DNA of 54,212 bases from Prevotellaceae bacterium (GTDB lineage Bacteria; Bacteroidota; Bacteroidia; Bacteroidales; Bacteroidaceae): positions 1 to 54,212 of the forward strand of contig QAML01000078.1 of the NCBI GenBank assembly GCA_003150315.1. Reading direction: 5' to 3'. Positions 17,397 through 26,123 of the stretch are shown here, piece after piece (positions within the stretch are counted from its first letter, which is position 1; every line of letters starts with the position of its first letter). The position numbers and the translations under genes were made by a program. Below the pieces are notes generated by a model. The model saw only the letters and a program-made list of their open reading frames with translations. It was not told the DNA's origin and searched no databases.

Positions 17397-18752
17397 ATGA
17401 ACAGACTTTTGAAAACATTATTCATTATGTTTCTGCCAATGCTCGCAGGCACGGCAATCTCTGCACAGGACACAAAAGTATGGTCTCTGCAAGAATGCCT
17501 GAACTATGCCACGGAAAACAACATCTCCGTGAAAAAGAGCAAAGTCAATGAAGCATCAGCCGCCACCGATTTAAGTCAGGCAAAAGCCGCATTGCTTCCG
17601 AGCCTTTCGGCAAGTATGACACAATCTGTCAATTATCGTCCGTTTCAGGAAACGGCAGGCAATTTCGTGAACGGTTCCATAACCTCGAGCAGCAGCAACA
17701 AAGCCACCGAAAGCGGCAGCTACGGCATAAATGCACGCTGGAACGTGTGGAACGGAGGCATAAACCAAAACACAATAAAGGCACGCAAATCAGACCTTGC
17801 CGTGGCAAAACTCCAGACACAGGTTGAAGCCAACACCATACAGGAACAGATAATGCAATATTACGTTCAGATACTCTATTCCAAGGAAGCGGTGAAAGTG
17901 AACAAGAACATATATTCCAAAGACTCGCTTACCTACGTTCGCGGAGAGGAAATGCTGAACCACGGAAAGATGAGCCGCAGCGAAGTGAAGCAACTCGAAG
18001 CTGCCAAAAACGAATCGCAATACAATGTGGTCAATTCCCAAACAGTGATTGACCAATATCTTTTGGAACTTCGCCAACTTCTGGAACTGCAACCGGGAAG
18101 CAGTATGGATATTTCCACCGTTAGCATTGACAACAACGCAGCCCTTGCCAACATTCCGGCAAAACTCGATGTCTACAACGAAGCACTTCAAAACCGTCCC
18201 GAAATACTTATGGGCAAAGAGAGCATAAACGCTTCGGATTTGCAACTGAAAATAGCCAAAGCAGGCTACATGCCCACCGTAAGTCTGACAGCAGGAATAG
18301 GAGATAACCACATGACCGGAACACAAAACAACTTCGGAAACCAGATGAAGTACAACCTGACGGGAAGCGTGGGAGTAACACTCAGCATTCCCATACTTGA
18401 CAATCGCGAAGCCAAAAGTGCTGTGGAAAAAGCCAAATACAGTCGCACAACAGCAGAACTTGACCTGCAGGACAAGCAAAAACAGCTTTACAGTTCCATT
18501 GAACGTTACTGGCAAAACGCCACTAGCAACCGCCAGAGGTATATTGCCGCACAAAGCAACGTGAACAGTCAGGAAGAAAACTATAATTCCATTGCCGAAC
18601 AGTTTAAGGTGGGACTCAAGAACGTGGTGGAACTCACCACAGCCCGTACAAGTTTGTTGCAGGCCGAACAGGAAATGCTCGAAAGCAAATACACCACTGT
18701 TTTGAACACACAACTTCTAAAATTCTACAGCGGCGAAAACATCAACATCTGA
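17397..18752 (+). CDS. TolC-family outer membrane efflux protein
   Basis: The 451-residue protein has a signal peptide (MFLPMLAGTAISAQ) and the WSLQECLNYATENNISVKKSK opening typical of Bacteroidota TolC-like proteins. Two homologous halves of long amphipathic helices and beta strands follow, including AKAALLPSLSAS, and in the second half AKAGYMPTVSLTAG. It should form the trimeric outer membrane channel of the pump encoded just downstream. The frame extends upstream to 17067 across the divergent promoters and into ribE. ATG at 17397 is chosen because the signal peptide starts there and the promoter lies just before it. Confidence 0.93.
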   Translation: MNRLLKTLFIMFLPMLAGTAISAQDTKVWSLQECLNYATENNISVKKSKVNEASAATDLSQAKAALLPSLSASMTQSVNYRPFQETAGNFVNGSITSSSSNKATESGSYGINARWNVWNGGINQNTIKARKSDLAVAKLQTQVEANTIQEQIMQYYVQILYSKEAVKVNKNIYSKDSLTYVRGEEMLNHGKMSRSEVKQLEAAKNESQYNVVNSQTVIDQYLLELRQLLELQPGSSMDISTVSIDNNAALANIPAKLDVYNEALQNRPEILMGKESINASDLQLKIAKAGYMPTVSLTAGIGDNHMTGTQNNFGNQMKYNLTGSVGVTLSIPILDNREAKSAVEKAKYSRTTAELDLQDKQKQLYSSIERYWQNATSNRQRYIAAQSNVNSQEENYNSIAEQFKVGLKNVVELTTARTSLLQAEQEMLESKYTTVLNTQLLKFYSGENINI

Positions 18753-18778
18753 GAATAAATAAAAACATAAAGAATATC

Positions 18779-19987
18779 ATGACTAAGAAAACGAAAATCA
18801 AAATCACGGCAATAGTGGCAGTGGCTGTAATTGCCGTAATAGCCATCGTAAATCTCGCTTCAGGGAAAAACAAAGGCGAACTCAACATCATTTACGAAAC
18901 ATCGAAAGTGGAACCTGCCACAATCAGCACCACCGTTACGGCAACCGGCACAATAGAACCGGTAAACGAAGTAGAAGTCGGCACACAGGTGAGCGGCATT
19001 ATCAGCAAGATTTATGTGGATTATAACAGTATTGTGAAAAAAGGACAGGTTATTGCCGAACTTGACCGCACAAATCTCGAAAGCGAACTGACAAGCGCAA
19101 AAGCAAACCTCACCAGCGCAAAAAGCGAACTCAACTATCAGACAACAAATCTGAAAAGAGTAAAAGAACTCCACAAAAAAGGATTCGTAAGCGACGATGA
19201 ATACGACACGGCTCTGCTTAATTACAACAAAGCCCTTGAAAGTTATAAGGGACAACAACAAACCGTGAGTCGTGCACAGACAAATCTCGGCTATGCAACC
19301 ATTACTTCGCCAATAGACGGTGTGGTTTTGAGCAAAGACATAGAAGAAGGACAAACAGTAGCCTCAAGTTTCAGCACACCTACGCTTTTCACCATTGCTC
19401 ATGACCTTACAGACATGCGCGTAATAGCAGACGTGGACGAAGCCGACATAGGTGAGGTGCGCGAAGGGCAAAGAGTAACATTCACTGTCGATACTTATCC
19501 CGACGATACCTTTGAAGGAACAGTTACTCAGGTACGTCAGCAAGGCGAAGAGGAAAGCAATGTCGTTACCTACGAAGTCGTTATTTCCGCACCCAACAAA
19601 GATTTGAAACTAAAGCCGAAACTTACGGCAAACGTCAATATCTACACAAAAGAAGTGAACAATGTTCTAAGCGTTCCCTCAAAAGCCCTGCATTTTACCC
19701 CTACAAAAGAAACGACAAACAAAGGCGAGAAAATAAAAGACTGCAACGGTGCGAACAAAGTATGGACCAAAGAAGGCAACGTGCTTAAAGCATATTCCGT
19801 GAAAGTAGGAATGACCAATGGGATACGTACTCAGATTTTAAGCGGAGTAAAACAAGGAGCCGTAGTAATTACCGGTTCGAAAGCACAGGCAGAAATGAAC
19901 GAAGAAGCAGACAATGCTAACGGAGACGGAGAAAGAAGTCCGTTCGCTCCAGGTCCGAGAGGCAAAAACAACAAGAAAGGTAAATAA
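18779..19987 (+). CDS. MacA-like periplasmic adaptor (membrane fusion protein)
   Basis: The 402-residue protein begins with an N-terminal membrane anchor (ITAIVAVAVIAVIAIVNLA). It continues with a biotinyl-lipoyl half (VEVGTQVSGIISKIYVDYNS), a helical hairpin (about residues 95-165), a second lipoyl half (TITSPIDGVVLSKDIEEGQTV) and beta-barrel domains. This order is that of HlyD/MacA adaptors, which bridge an inner-membrane ABC transporter to TolC. The C-terminus is charged (GPRGKNNKKGK). The gene lies 26 bases after the TolC gene and its stop precedes the ATPase start by 4 bases. Confidence 0.93.
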   Translation: MTKKTKIKITAIVAVAVIAVIAIVNLASGKNKGELNIIYETSKVEPATISTTVTATGTIEPVNEVEVGTQVSGIISKIYVDYNSIVKKGQVIAELDRTNLESELTSAKANLTSAKSELNYQTTNLKRVKELHKKGFVSDDEYDTALLNYNKALESYKGQQQTVSRAQTNLGYATITSPIDGVVLSKDIEEGQTVASSFSTPTLFTIAHDLTDMRVIADVDEADIGEVREGQRVTFTVDTYPDDTFEGTVTQVRQQGEEESNVVTYEVVISAPNKDLKLKPKLTANVNIYTKEVNNVLSVPSKALHFTPTKETTNKGEKIKDCNGANKVWTKEGNVLKAYSVKVGMTNGIRTQILSGVKQGAVVITGSKAQAEMNEEADNANGDGERSPFAPGPRGKNNKKGK

Positions 19988-19991
19988 GACC

Positions 19992-20750
19992 ATGGACTAT
20001 TCAAACAACAGGGTCGTAATAGAATTGCGCAATGTGAAACGCGAATTTCTCGTAGGCGAAGAAATCGTCCACGCCCTGCGGGGAGTATCGTTCAAAATTC
20101 ATGAGGGGGAATTTGTTACCATAATGGGTACATCCGGTTCGGGAAAGTCCACTCTGCTTAACCAGCTTGGATGTCTCGACACCCCTTCAAGCGGTGAATA
20201 TCTTCTCGATGGAGTTCCCGTAAGACAAATGAGCCGCAACCAACGCGCCATACTGCGAAACCGTAAAATAGGATTCGTATTTCAAAACTACAACCTTCTG
20301 CCGAAAACAACTTCGGTGGAAAATGTAGAACTGCCATTGATGTACAATCCGGCTATAAGTGCAAAAGAAAGATTTGACCGCTCCGTGAAAGCGTTGCAAC
20401 GTGTGGGGCTTGGCGACAGGCTTTACCACAAAAGCAACCAAATGTCGGGCGGACAAATGCAAAGGGTTGCCATTGCCAGAGCATTGGTAAACAATCCTTC
20501 GGTTTTACTTGCCGATGAAGCCACGGGAAACCTTGACACCCGAACTTCATTTGAAATTCTTACTTTGTTTCAAGAGCTGCATTCCGAAGGTATGACAATA
20601 ATTTTCGTAACCCACAATCCTGAAATTGCCTCATATAGCAGTCGGACCATTACTCTTCGCGACGGGCTTATACGTTCCGACAAGCTGAACGACAATATTC
20701 TCTCCGCCGCAGAAACACTGAATACATTGCCTGTACCTAAAGACGAATAA
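19992..20750 (+). CDS. MacB-like ABC transporter ATP-binding protein
   Basis: The 252-residue ATPase has Walker A GTSGSGKST (near residue 46), Q-loop FQNYNLL, signature MSGGQMQRVA, Walker B VLLADEATGNLD and switch His in VTHNPE. It belongs to the LolD/MacB group that powers FtsX-like permeases. In E. coli MacB the two domains are fused; here they are separate neighbouring genes. The reading frame is open upstream to 19914 inside the adaptor gene. ATG at 19992 is preferred because it follows the adaptor stop and starts a normal-length N-terminus. Confidence 0.94.
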   Translation: MDYSNNRVVIELRNVKREFLVGEEIVHALRGVSFKIHEGEFVTIMGTSGSGKSTLLNQLGCLDTPSSGEYLLDGVPVRQMSRNQRAILRNRKIGFVFQNYNLLPKTTSVENVELPLMYNPAISAKERFDRSVKALQRVGLGDRLYHKSNQMSGGQMQRVAIARALVNNPSVLLADEATGNLDTRTSFEILTLFQELHSEGMTIIFVTHNPEIASYSSRTITLRDGLIRSDKLNDNILSAAETLNTLPVPKDE

Positions 20751-20753
20751 GAC

Positions 20754-21989
20754 ATGAATGTTCAAAATCTTTTTCAAATAGCATTCCGCGCAATTGCCGC
20801 CAACAAATTGCGCTCTTTTCTTACAATGCTGGGAATTATAATCGGTGTGGCATCGGTTATAACAATGCTTGCTATCGGACAAGGCTCAAAAAAGAGCATA
20901 CAAAAGCAAATTTCCGAAATGGGTTCCAATATGATTATGATTCGTCCCGGACAGGACAACGGACCCGGCGGTGTGCGACAGGATGCAAGCGAAATGCAAT
21001 CGCTGAAGTTGAAAGACTTTCAATATCTCGTTGACAATGCCAAATATCTTGCAGCCATAAGTCCAAGCGTCAACAGCTCGGGACAATTCATATATGGCAA
21101 CAACAATACTCCGTCTACGGTTTACGGCATAAACAACGATTATCTGACCATTCGTCAACTGACAATAGAAGAAGGAGACAAATTTACCGATGACGATATA
21201 AAGACCAGTGCCAAAGTCTGTATTATTGGGAAAACCGTAAAGGATAACCTTTTCCCTGGCGGAAGCGATCCCGTTGGAAGAGTAATAAGATTCAACTCAA
21301 TACCAATGAAAGTAATCGGAGTTTTGAAATCAAAAGGATACAACTCTTTCGGAATGGACCAGGACGATGTAGTACTTGCCCCCTACACCACTATTATGAA
21401 ACGAGTTTTGGCCGTTACATATCTTCAGGGAATAAATGCTTCGGCACTTACCGAAGACATCACAGACGAAGCCATTGAAGATATTTCAAATCTGTTGCGT
21501 GAAAGCCATAAAATAAAGAAAGGCGAAGACGGAACATACGATGATGATTTTACAATCCGCTCCCAAAAAGAACTTTCCACAATGATGAATTCTACGAGCG
21601 ACCTCATGACCACTTTGCTTTTGGTTGTGGCGTGTATTTCTTTGATTGTTGGCGGTATTGGCATTATGAATATTATGTACGTATCAGTTACCGAGCGCAC
21701 AAGAGAGATTGGTCTGCGTATGTCGGTAGGGGCACGCGGTATTGATATTCTTAACCAGTTTCTCATAGAAGCAGTATTGCTTAGCGTTACAGGCGGACTG
21801 ATAGGAGTTATATTCGGAATCCTCGCATCGTTTGGCGTGAATATGTTTGCAAAATGGCCAATAGTCATACAACCATGGAGCGTACTCATCAGTTTCATCG
21901 TATGTTCGGCAACCGGAATATTCTTCGGTTGGTATCCTGCAAAGAAAGCCGCAGGAATGGATCCTATAGAAGCCATCAGATACGAATAA
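20754..21989 (+). CDS. MacB/FtsX-like ABC transporter permease
   Basis: The 411-residue permease has one N-terminal transmembrane helix (FLTMLGIIIGVASVITMLAIG), a large periplasmic MacB-type domain (about residues 45-270) and three C-terminal helices (TLLLVVACISLIVGGIGIMN, the region near 340, and ISFIVCSATGIFFG). The motif YVSVTERTREIGLRMSVGA is diagnostic for MacB-like permeases. It ends in PIEAIRYE, the common end of the family. It starts 3 bases after the ATPase stop and completes a TolC-MacA-MacB type mechanotransmission pump. The cargo is unknown and may be an antimicrobial, peptide or lipid. Confidence 0.93.
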   Translation: MNVQNLFQIAFRAIAANKLRSFLTMLGIIIGVASVITMLAIGQGSKKSIQKQISEMGSNMIMIRPGQDNGPGGVRQDASEMQSLKLKDFQYLVDNAKYLAAISPSVNSSGQFIYGNNNTPSTVYGINNDYLTIRQLTIEEGDKFTDDDIKTSAKVCIIGKTVKDNLFPGGSDPVGRVIRFNSIPMKVIGVLKSKGYNSFGMDQDDVVLAPYTTIMKRVLAVTYLQGINASALTEDITDEAIEDISNLLRESHKIKKGEDGTYDDDFTIRSQKELSTMMNSTSDLMTTLLLVVACISLIVGGIGIMNIMYVSVTERTREIGLRMSVGARGIDILNQFLIEAVLLSVTGGLIGVIFGILASFGVNMFAKWPIVIQPWSVLISFIVCSATGIFFGWYPAKKAAGMDPIEAIRYE

Positions 21990-22000
21990 AGATTTCTTGC

Positions 22001-22008
22001 TAAATTTG
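22001..22008 (+). promoter_or_regulatory. -7 element TAAATTTG before the LytS gene
   Basis: TAAATTTGC lies 12 bases after the permease stop. It would start transcription at about 22015, on or next to the first plausible ATG, and 21 bases before the next one at 22036. Confidence 0.45.
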
Positions 22009-22014
22009 CACGGA

Positions 22015-23130
22015 ATGGAACAAACAAATTTTGACATGAAGACAAGCAATAACCGGCACGGCAGTTCATACACAGTAGAAGTGTTCATGCACGTGCTGGC
22101 ATGGCTCTTCGTGTTTGCTTCCCCATTGATATTTAATCATGGTCAAACACATATATACTTCAAAGACTATGTGCGCGGTTGCTTCATGCCATTGATGATG
22201 TTTGTAGTGTTCTATACAAATTATTTTGTGCTTGTTCCCAAACTATTCATGCACAACCGCCGTCAGTTGTTTTTTGTTGTGGAAGTGATTCTGATTGCTG
22301 CCACAGTGATTTGCATTCAGGAAGTTTTCGCCAATTTCATGCCTGCTCCTAACTTAAAGCCTCATGAACTCAAGAAAGTACCCGCACACTGGCTTTTTGT
22401 TACAAGAGACATAGTGGCAATGTCTATCGTGGCAATTTTCGGATTTGCTACGAGATTGAGTCGTAGTTGGCATAAAGCTGAAAACGCAAGAAGAGAGGCA
22501 GAACTCGGAAAGAGGAATGCAGAACTGAAAAACCTTCGCAATCAAATAAGTCCTCACTTCCTGCTGAACACACTCAACAATATATACGCATTGACAATGT
22601 TTGACACAGAAAAAGCCCAAAAAGCTATACAAGAACTGTCAAGATTGCTGCGTTATCTTTTGTATGACAACCAATCACAACTTATACCGCTATCAAAAGA
22701 AGTGGATTTCTTAAAATCATACATCAACCTCATGCGCATGCGCACGGCTGCGAACGTGGAAATCGACGTAAAAATAGATGGTGATATAAACGAAAGACTG
22801 AAAATCGCCCCATTGCTTTTTATGTCGCTTGTAGAAAACGCTTTCAAACACGGAATAAATGCTTCGGAAAAGAGTTTCATTAATATTTCTCTTAGTTCTA
22901 CTTCCGACGGTGTGGTGGACTTTTTCTGTGAGAATTCAAACTTCCCCAAAAATACAAAGGAACTAAGTCCCGGAGGTATAGGATTGCCCAATCTCGCACA
23001 ACGACTTGAAAGTATCTATCCGCAACATTATCATTGGCAGAAAGGTACAAGCGAAGACGGGAAGAAATATATTTCTCACCTTGTGATTCAAACACAAAAT
23101 GACAATAAACATAACATGCGCCATAATTGA
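22015..23130 (+). CDS. LytS-family sensor histidine kinase
   Basis: The 371-residue protein has four predicted transmembrane segments in the first 150 residues, a short coiled coil (ENARREAELGKRNAELKNLR) and a His_kinase-type phosphoacceptor region (NQISPHFLLNTLNN). A HATPase domain follows with N box PLLFMSLVENAFKHGI and GGIGLPNLAQRLE. No large extracellular sensor domain exists, so it probably senses a signal in the membrane. Its end overlaps the response regulator by 32 bases. Starts at 21997, 22015 and 22036 are possible. The promoter at 22001 excludes the first if it is the only promoter. It may respond to stress on the preceding pump (inference). Confidence 0.9.
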   Translation: MEQTNFDMKTSNNRHGSSYTVEVFMHVLAWLFVFASPLIFNHGQTHIYFKDYVRGCFMPLMMFVVFYTNYFVLVPKLFMHNRRQLFFVVEVILIAATVICIQEVFANFMPAPNLKPHELKKVPAHWLFVTRDIVAMSIVAIFGFATRLSRSWHKAENARREAELGKRNAELKNLRNQISPHFLLNTLNNIYALTMFDTEKAQKAIQELSRLLRYLLYDNQSQLIPLSKEVDFLKSYINLMRMRTAANVEIDVKIDGDINERLKIAPLLFMSLVENAFKHGINASEKSFINISLSSTSDGVVDFFCENSNFPKNTKELSPGGIGLPNLAQRLESIYPQHYHWQKGTSEDGKKYISHLVIQTQNDNKHNMRHN

Positions 23131-23827
23131 CGACGAGCCGCTCGCGCTTGAACTCTTGGAAAACTATGTGAGTCGTGTGCCATTTCTAAAGCTCACAGGT
23201 AAATACACGAGTGCCATAGAAGCACTGGCGAGAATTAAAGAAGACGGAACACAACTTTTATTTCTTGACATACAAATGCCAGACCTCAACGGATTGGAAT
23301 TCTCTCGAATAATAGACAGTTCCACGAAAGTTGTGTTCACAACCGCATTCAGCGAATACGCAATTGAAAGTTACCGTTCGCAGGCACTCGACTATCTGTT
23401 GAAACCTATAAACTTCACAGACTTTATGAATGCAGCCAACAAGGCTTTGAAATGGTTTGAACTTCAAAAGAAAGCAGAAAGTGCCCAGAAGCATGAAGAA
23501 AGCGATAAAATATATGTGCGCAGCGAACACAAACTAATAGCCGTGGCACTTGACGAAATTATTTATATAGAAGCTCTGAAAGATTATGTGATGATATATA
23601 TTGTCGGGCGCAAAACACCTATTTATACAATTACAACGATGCAGTCGCTCGCACAAACACTTCCTGCCGACAGGTTCATGCGAATACATCGCTCACATAT
23701 TATTGCACTCGACAAAATTTCTGTGCTTGAAGGCGACACAGTTATTGTAGGAAATAAGCACCTTAGCGTTTCACGTCCTTATCGCCCCGCACTACTTGAA
23801 TATCTTGGGAAAAAAAACGTGAAGTAA
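23099..23827 (+). CDS. LytTR-family response regulator
   Basis: The 242-residue protein has a receiver domain (acidic pair IIDDEP near residue 10, phospho-acceptor Asp57 in LLFLDIQMPD, Lys in LLKPINF) and a C-terminal LytTR DNA-binding domain (about residues 138-236, with IIYIEALKDYVMIY and FMRIHRSHI). LytTR proteins bind repeated sites and activate nearby genes. It is the partner of the kinase, with overlapping genes, and the likely targets include the adjacent efflux operon, though no binding site was identified. Confidence 0.93.
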   Translation: MTINITCAIIDDEPLALELLENYVSRVPFLKLTGKYTSAIEALARIKEDGTQLLFLDIQMPDLNGLEFSRIIDSSTKVVFTTAFSEYAIESYRSQALDYLLKPINFTDFMNAANKALKWFELQKKAESAQKHEESDKIYVRSEHKLIAVALDEIIYIEALKDYVMIYIVGRKTPIYTITTMQSLAQTLPADRFMRIHRSHIIALDKISVLEGDTVIVGNKHLSVSRPYRPALLEYLGKKNVK

Positions 23828-23875
23828 AAACCCACTTTAACAAACAATATCAGACATATTGCCCGAAAAAGTCGC

Positions 23876-23883
23876 TATCTTTG
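23876..23883 (+). promoter_or_regulatory. -7 element TATCTTTG of the Rel gene
   Basis: TATCTTTGC is a very good TAnnTTTG match. It lies 27 bases before ATG 23910, while the possible TTG start at 23859 would be upstream of it. It therefore decides the start of the Rel gene. Confidence 0.65.
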
Positions 23884-23909
23884 CCTTTGCAACAGAAAAC
23901 TTGGAAATC

Positions 23910-26123
23910 ATGCCTAAGACTTTTCTTACAGACAATGAACGCACGCAGATATTGACACTTGTCAGGAAGTTTGTAAAAATTTCTCCGCAAACTGTTTCTC
24001 ATTTCGGATTTCGCAGAATACGTAACTATATTACGGAAGCTCTGAAGAATCAAAATGTTCAACGGGATGTTTTTGGCTTTAGTCCAATAGTAACAGCTCT
24101 TGAAACGGCGATTATTCTTGGCGATGAAATGAGACTTGACGGTACAACCATGATTGGCTGTCTGCTTGCTCCGTTTTTTGAAGCCGATGAAACAGCAAAC
24201 GAAGATATTGAAAAGGAATTCGGAAACGATATTTCAAGCATTGTTGCAGGACTGAAAAGAGTTAAAGGACTATATGAAAAAACTCCTGCCGTAGAAACAG
24301 AAAACTTTCGCAACCTGCTTGTGAGCTTTGCCGAAGACATGAGGGTTGTACTTATAATGACAGCAGACAGACTTGCTGCAATGCGCCGCCTACGCGATGT
24401 AGAAGATAAAGAAGCGCGAAACAGAGTTGCAAGAGAAGCAGAATTCCTTTATGCTCCCATTGCTCATAAACTTGGACTGTACAAGATAAAGAGCGAACTT
24501 GAAGACCTTGCTGTAAAATATCTTGAACACGACGCATATTATCTTATACGTGAAAAGTTGAACGCCACAAAAAGTGCACGCGATGCTTATATTGCAGACT
24601 TTATACGTCCTATTTCTGAAAAGCTCACTCAGGCAGGACTAGAATTCCATATCAAAGGGCGCACAAAAAGCATTCATTCCATATGGCAAAAAATGAAACG
24701 CCAACGCTGTGGCTTCGAAGGCGTGTATGATTTGTTTGCCATTAGGATTATTATAGACTGTCCGACTGAAAAGGAAAAACAAGAATGTTGGCAGGTTTAT
24801 AGTATTATTACCGATATGTATCAACCTAATCCAAAACGACTGCGCGATTGGTTGAGCGTGCCCAAAAGCAATGGTTACGAAAGTTTGCACATCACAGTTC
24901 TCGGACCTCAAAACAAATGGGTGGAAGTACAAATACGTACAGAACGTATGGACACTGTAGCAGAATACGGACTTGCCGCCCATTGGAGATATAAAGGCAT
25001 AAAAAGCGGAGAAAGCGGAATTGACGAATGGATAGGAGAAATTCGCTCTATTCTTGAAACCGGCGATGATGTACATATTATAAACCAATTCAAACGAGAC
25101 CTTAAAGACGAAGAAATCTACGTGTTCACTCCTAAAGGCGATCTATATAAATTGCCTGCAGGAGCAACAGTACTTGATTTTGCTTATAGAATTCATACTA
25201 ATATAGGTAGTCGTTGTGTTGGAGCAACCATAGCAGGGAAGAATTTTCCGCTACGCCACAAACTTTCGAGCGGAGACCAGGTTGAGATTAAATTATCAAA
25301 TTCTCAAACTCCCAATAGCGATTGGCTTAATTACGCCGTTACTGCAAGAGCAAAAAGCAAGATACGTCAGGCTCTTCACGAGAAAGCAATTAAAGAAGGA
25401 CAGTTTGCACGTGAAGCTTTTGAGCGCAAACTTAAAAACCACGATATTCCTTGGGAAGAAGGAATATTAAGTCATCTTGCGAAGAAATTCGGATATAAAG
25501 AGCAAAGCGAATTCTTCAAAGCCATGGCAGCAGGCACAGTACAACTCAATGATGCTGCCGAACAATACGAGCGGATGTATGATAACGAACACGGAGTACC
25601 TGATCATAACCAAACGGTAAGTGCAAATGAGTTCAACTATAATCTACAAGAAAAAAGCAATGGCGATAACAATTCTTCCGACGTTCTTGTTATAGACAGT
25701 AACCTCAAAGGTATTGACTATACCCTTGCCAAATGTTGTCATCCTATATACGGCGACGACGTTTTCGGCTTCGTTACTTCGGGCGGAGGTATCAAAATCC
25801 ATCGTTCCGGTTGTCCTAACGCCAAAACCTTACGCGAACGCTACGGCTACCGAATTGTTAAAGCTCGTTGGGCAGGAAAAGGTGGAGAGAAATATATTAT
25901 CACCCTAAAAGTTGTGGGCAATGACGATATAGGTATAGTCAACAATATGACATCTATAATTGATAAAGAGCAGGACATTCTTCTACGGTCTATAAGAATA
26001 GACACGGCAGACGGGTTGTTCTCGGGAATTCTCACTATATCCACCGGAAGCACGCGCAATGTTGATATTTTGATAAGGAAACTCGGCACTGTACACGGTG
26101 TAAAGAGCGTTACAAGAATTTGA
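23910..26123 (+). CDS. relA: RelA/SpoT-family (p)ppGpp synthetase with degenerate hydrolase site
   Basis: The 737-residue protein has the full long-Rel layout: HD-type region (about 55-165), synthetase (about 245-360, with YDLFAIRIII, RLRDWLSVPKSNGYESLHIT and VQIRTERMD), TGS (about 400-460, IYVFTPKGDLYKLPAGAT), a Cys-containing segment (LAKCCHPIYGDD) and a C-terminal ACT domain. It makes (p)ppGpp in response to starvation. Where bifunctional enzymes have the metal-binding HDxxED, this protein reads CLLAPFFEADET, so hydrolase activity is probably lost while synthesis is kept. Another SpoT-like hydrolase should exist elsewhere in the genome (inference). Start at ATG 23910 because the promoter element lies just upstream. 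Confidence 0.93.
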   Translation: MPKTFLTDNERTQILTLVRKFVKISPQTVSHFGFRRIRNYITEALKNQNVQRDVFGFSPIVTALETAIILGDEMRLDGTTMIGCLLAPFFEADETANEDIEKEFGNDISSIVAGLKRVKGLYEKTPAVETENFRNLLVSFAEDMRVVLIMTADRLAAMRRLRDVEDKEARNRVAREAEFLYAPIAHKLGLYKIKSELEDLAVKYLEHDAYYLIREKLNATKSARDAYIADFIRPISEKLTQAGLEFHIKGRTKSIHSIWQKMKRQRCGFEGVYDLFAIRIIIDCPTEKEKQECWQVYSIITDMYQPNPKRLRDWLSVPKSNGYESLHITVLGPQNKWVEVQIRTERMDTVAEYGLAAHWRYKGIKSGESGIDEWIGEIRSILETGDDVHIINQFKRDLKDEEIYVFTPKGDLYKLPAGATVLDFAYRIHTNIGSRCVGATIAGKNFPLRHKLSSGDQVEIKLSNSQTPNSDWLNYAVTARAKSKIRQALHEKAIKEGQFAREAFERKLKNHDIPWEEGILSHLAKKFGYKEQSEFFKAMAAGTVQLNDAAEQYERMYDNEHGVPDHNQTVSANEFNYNLQEKSNGDNNSSDVLVIDSNLKGIDYTLAKCCHPIYGDDVFGFVTSGGGIKIHRSGCPNAKTLRERYGYRIVKARWAGKGGEKYIITLKVVGNDDIGIVNNMTSIIDKEQDILLRSIRIDTADGLFSGILTISTGSTRNVDILIRKLGTVHGVKSVTRI

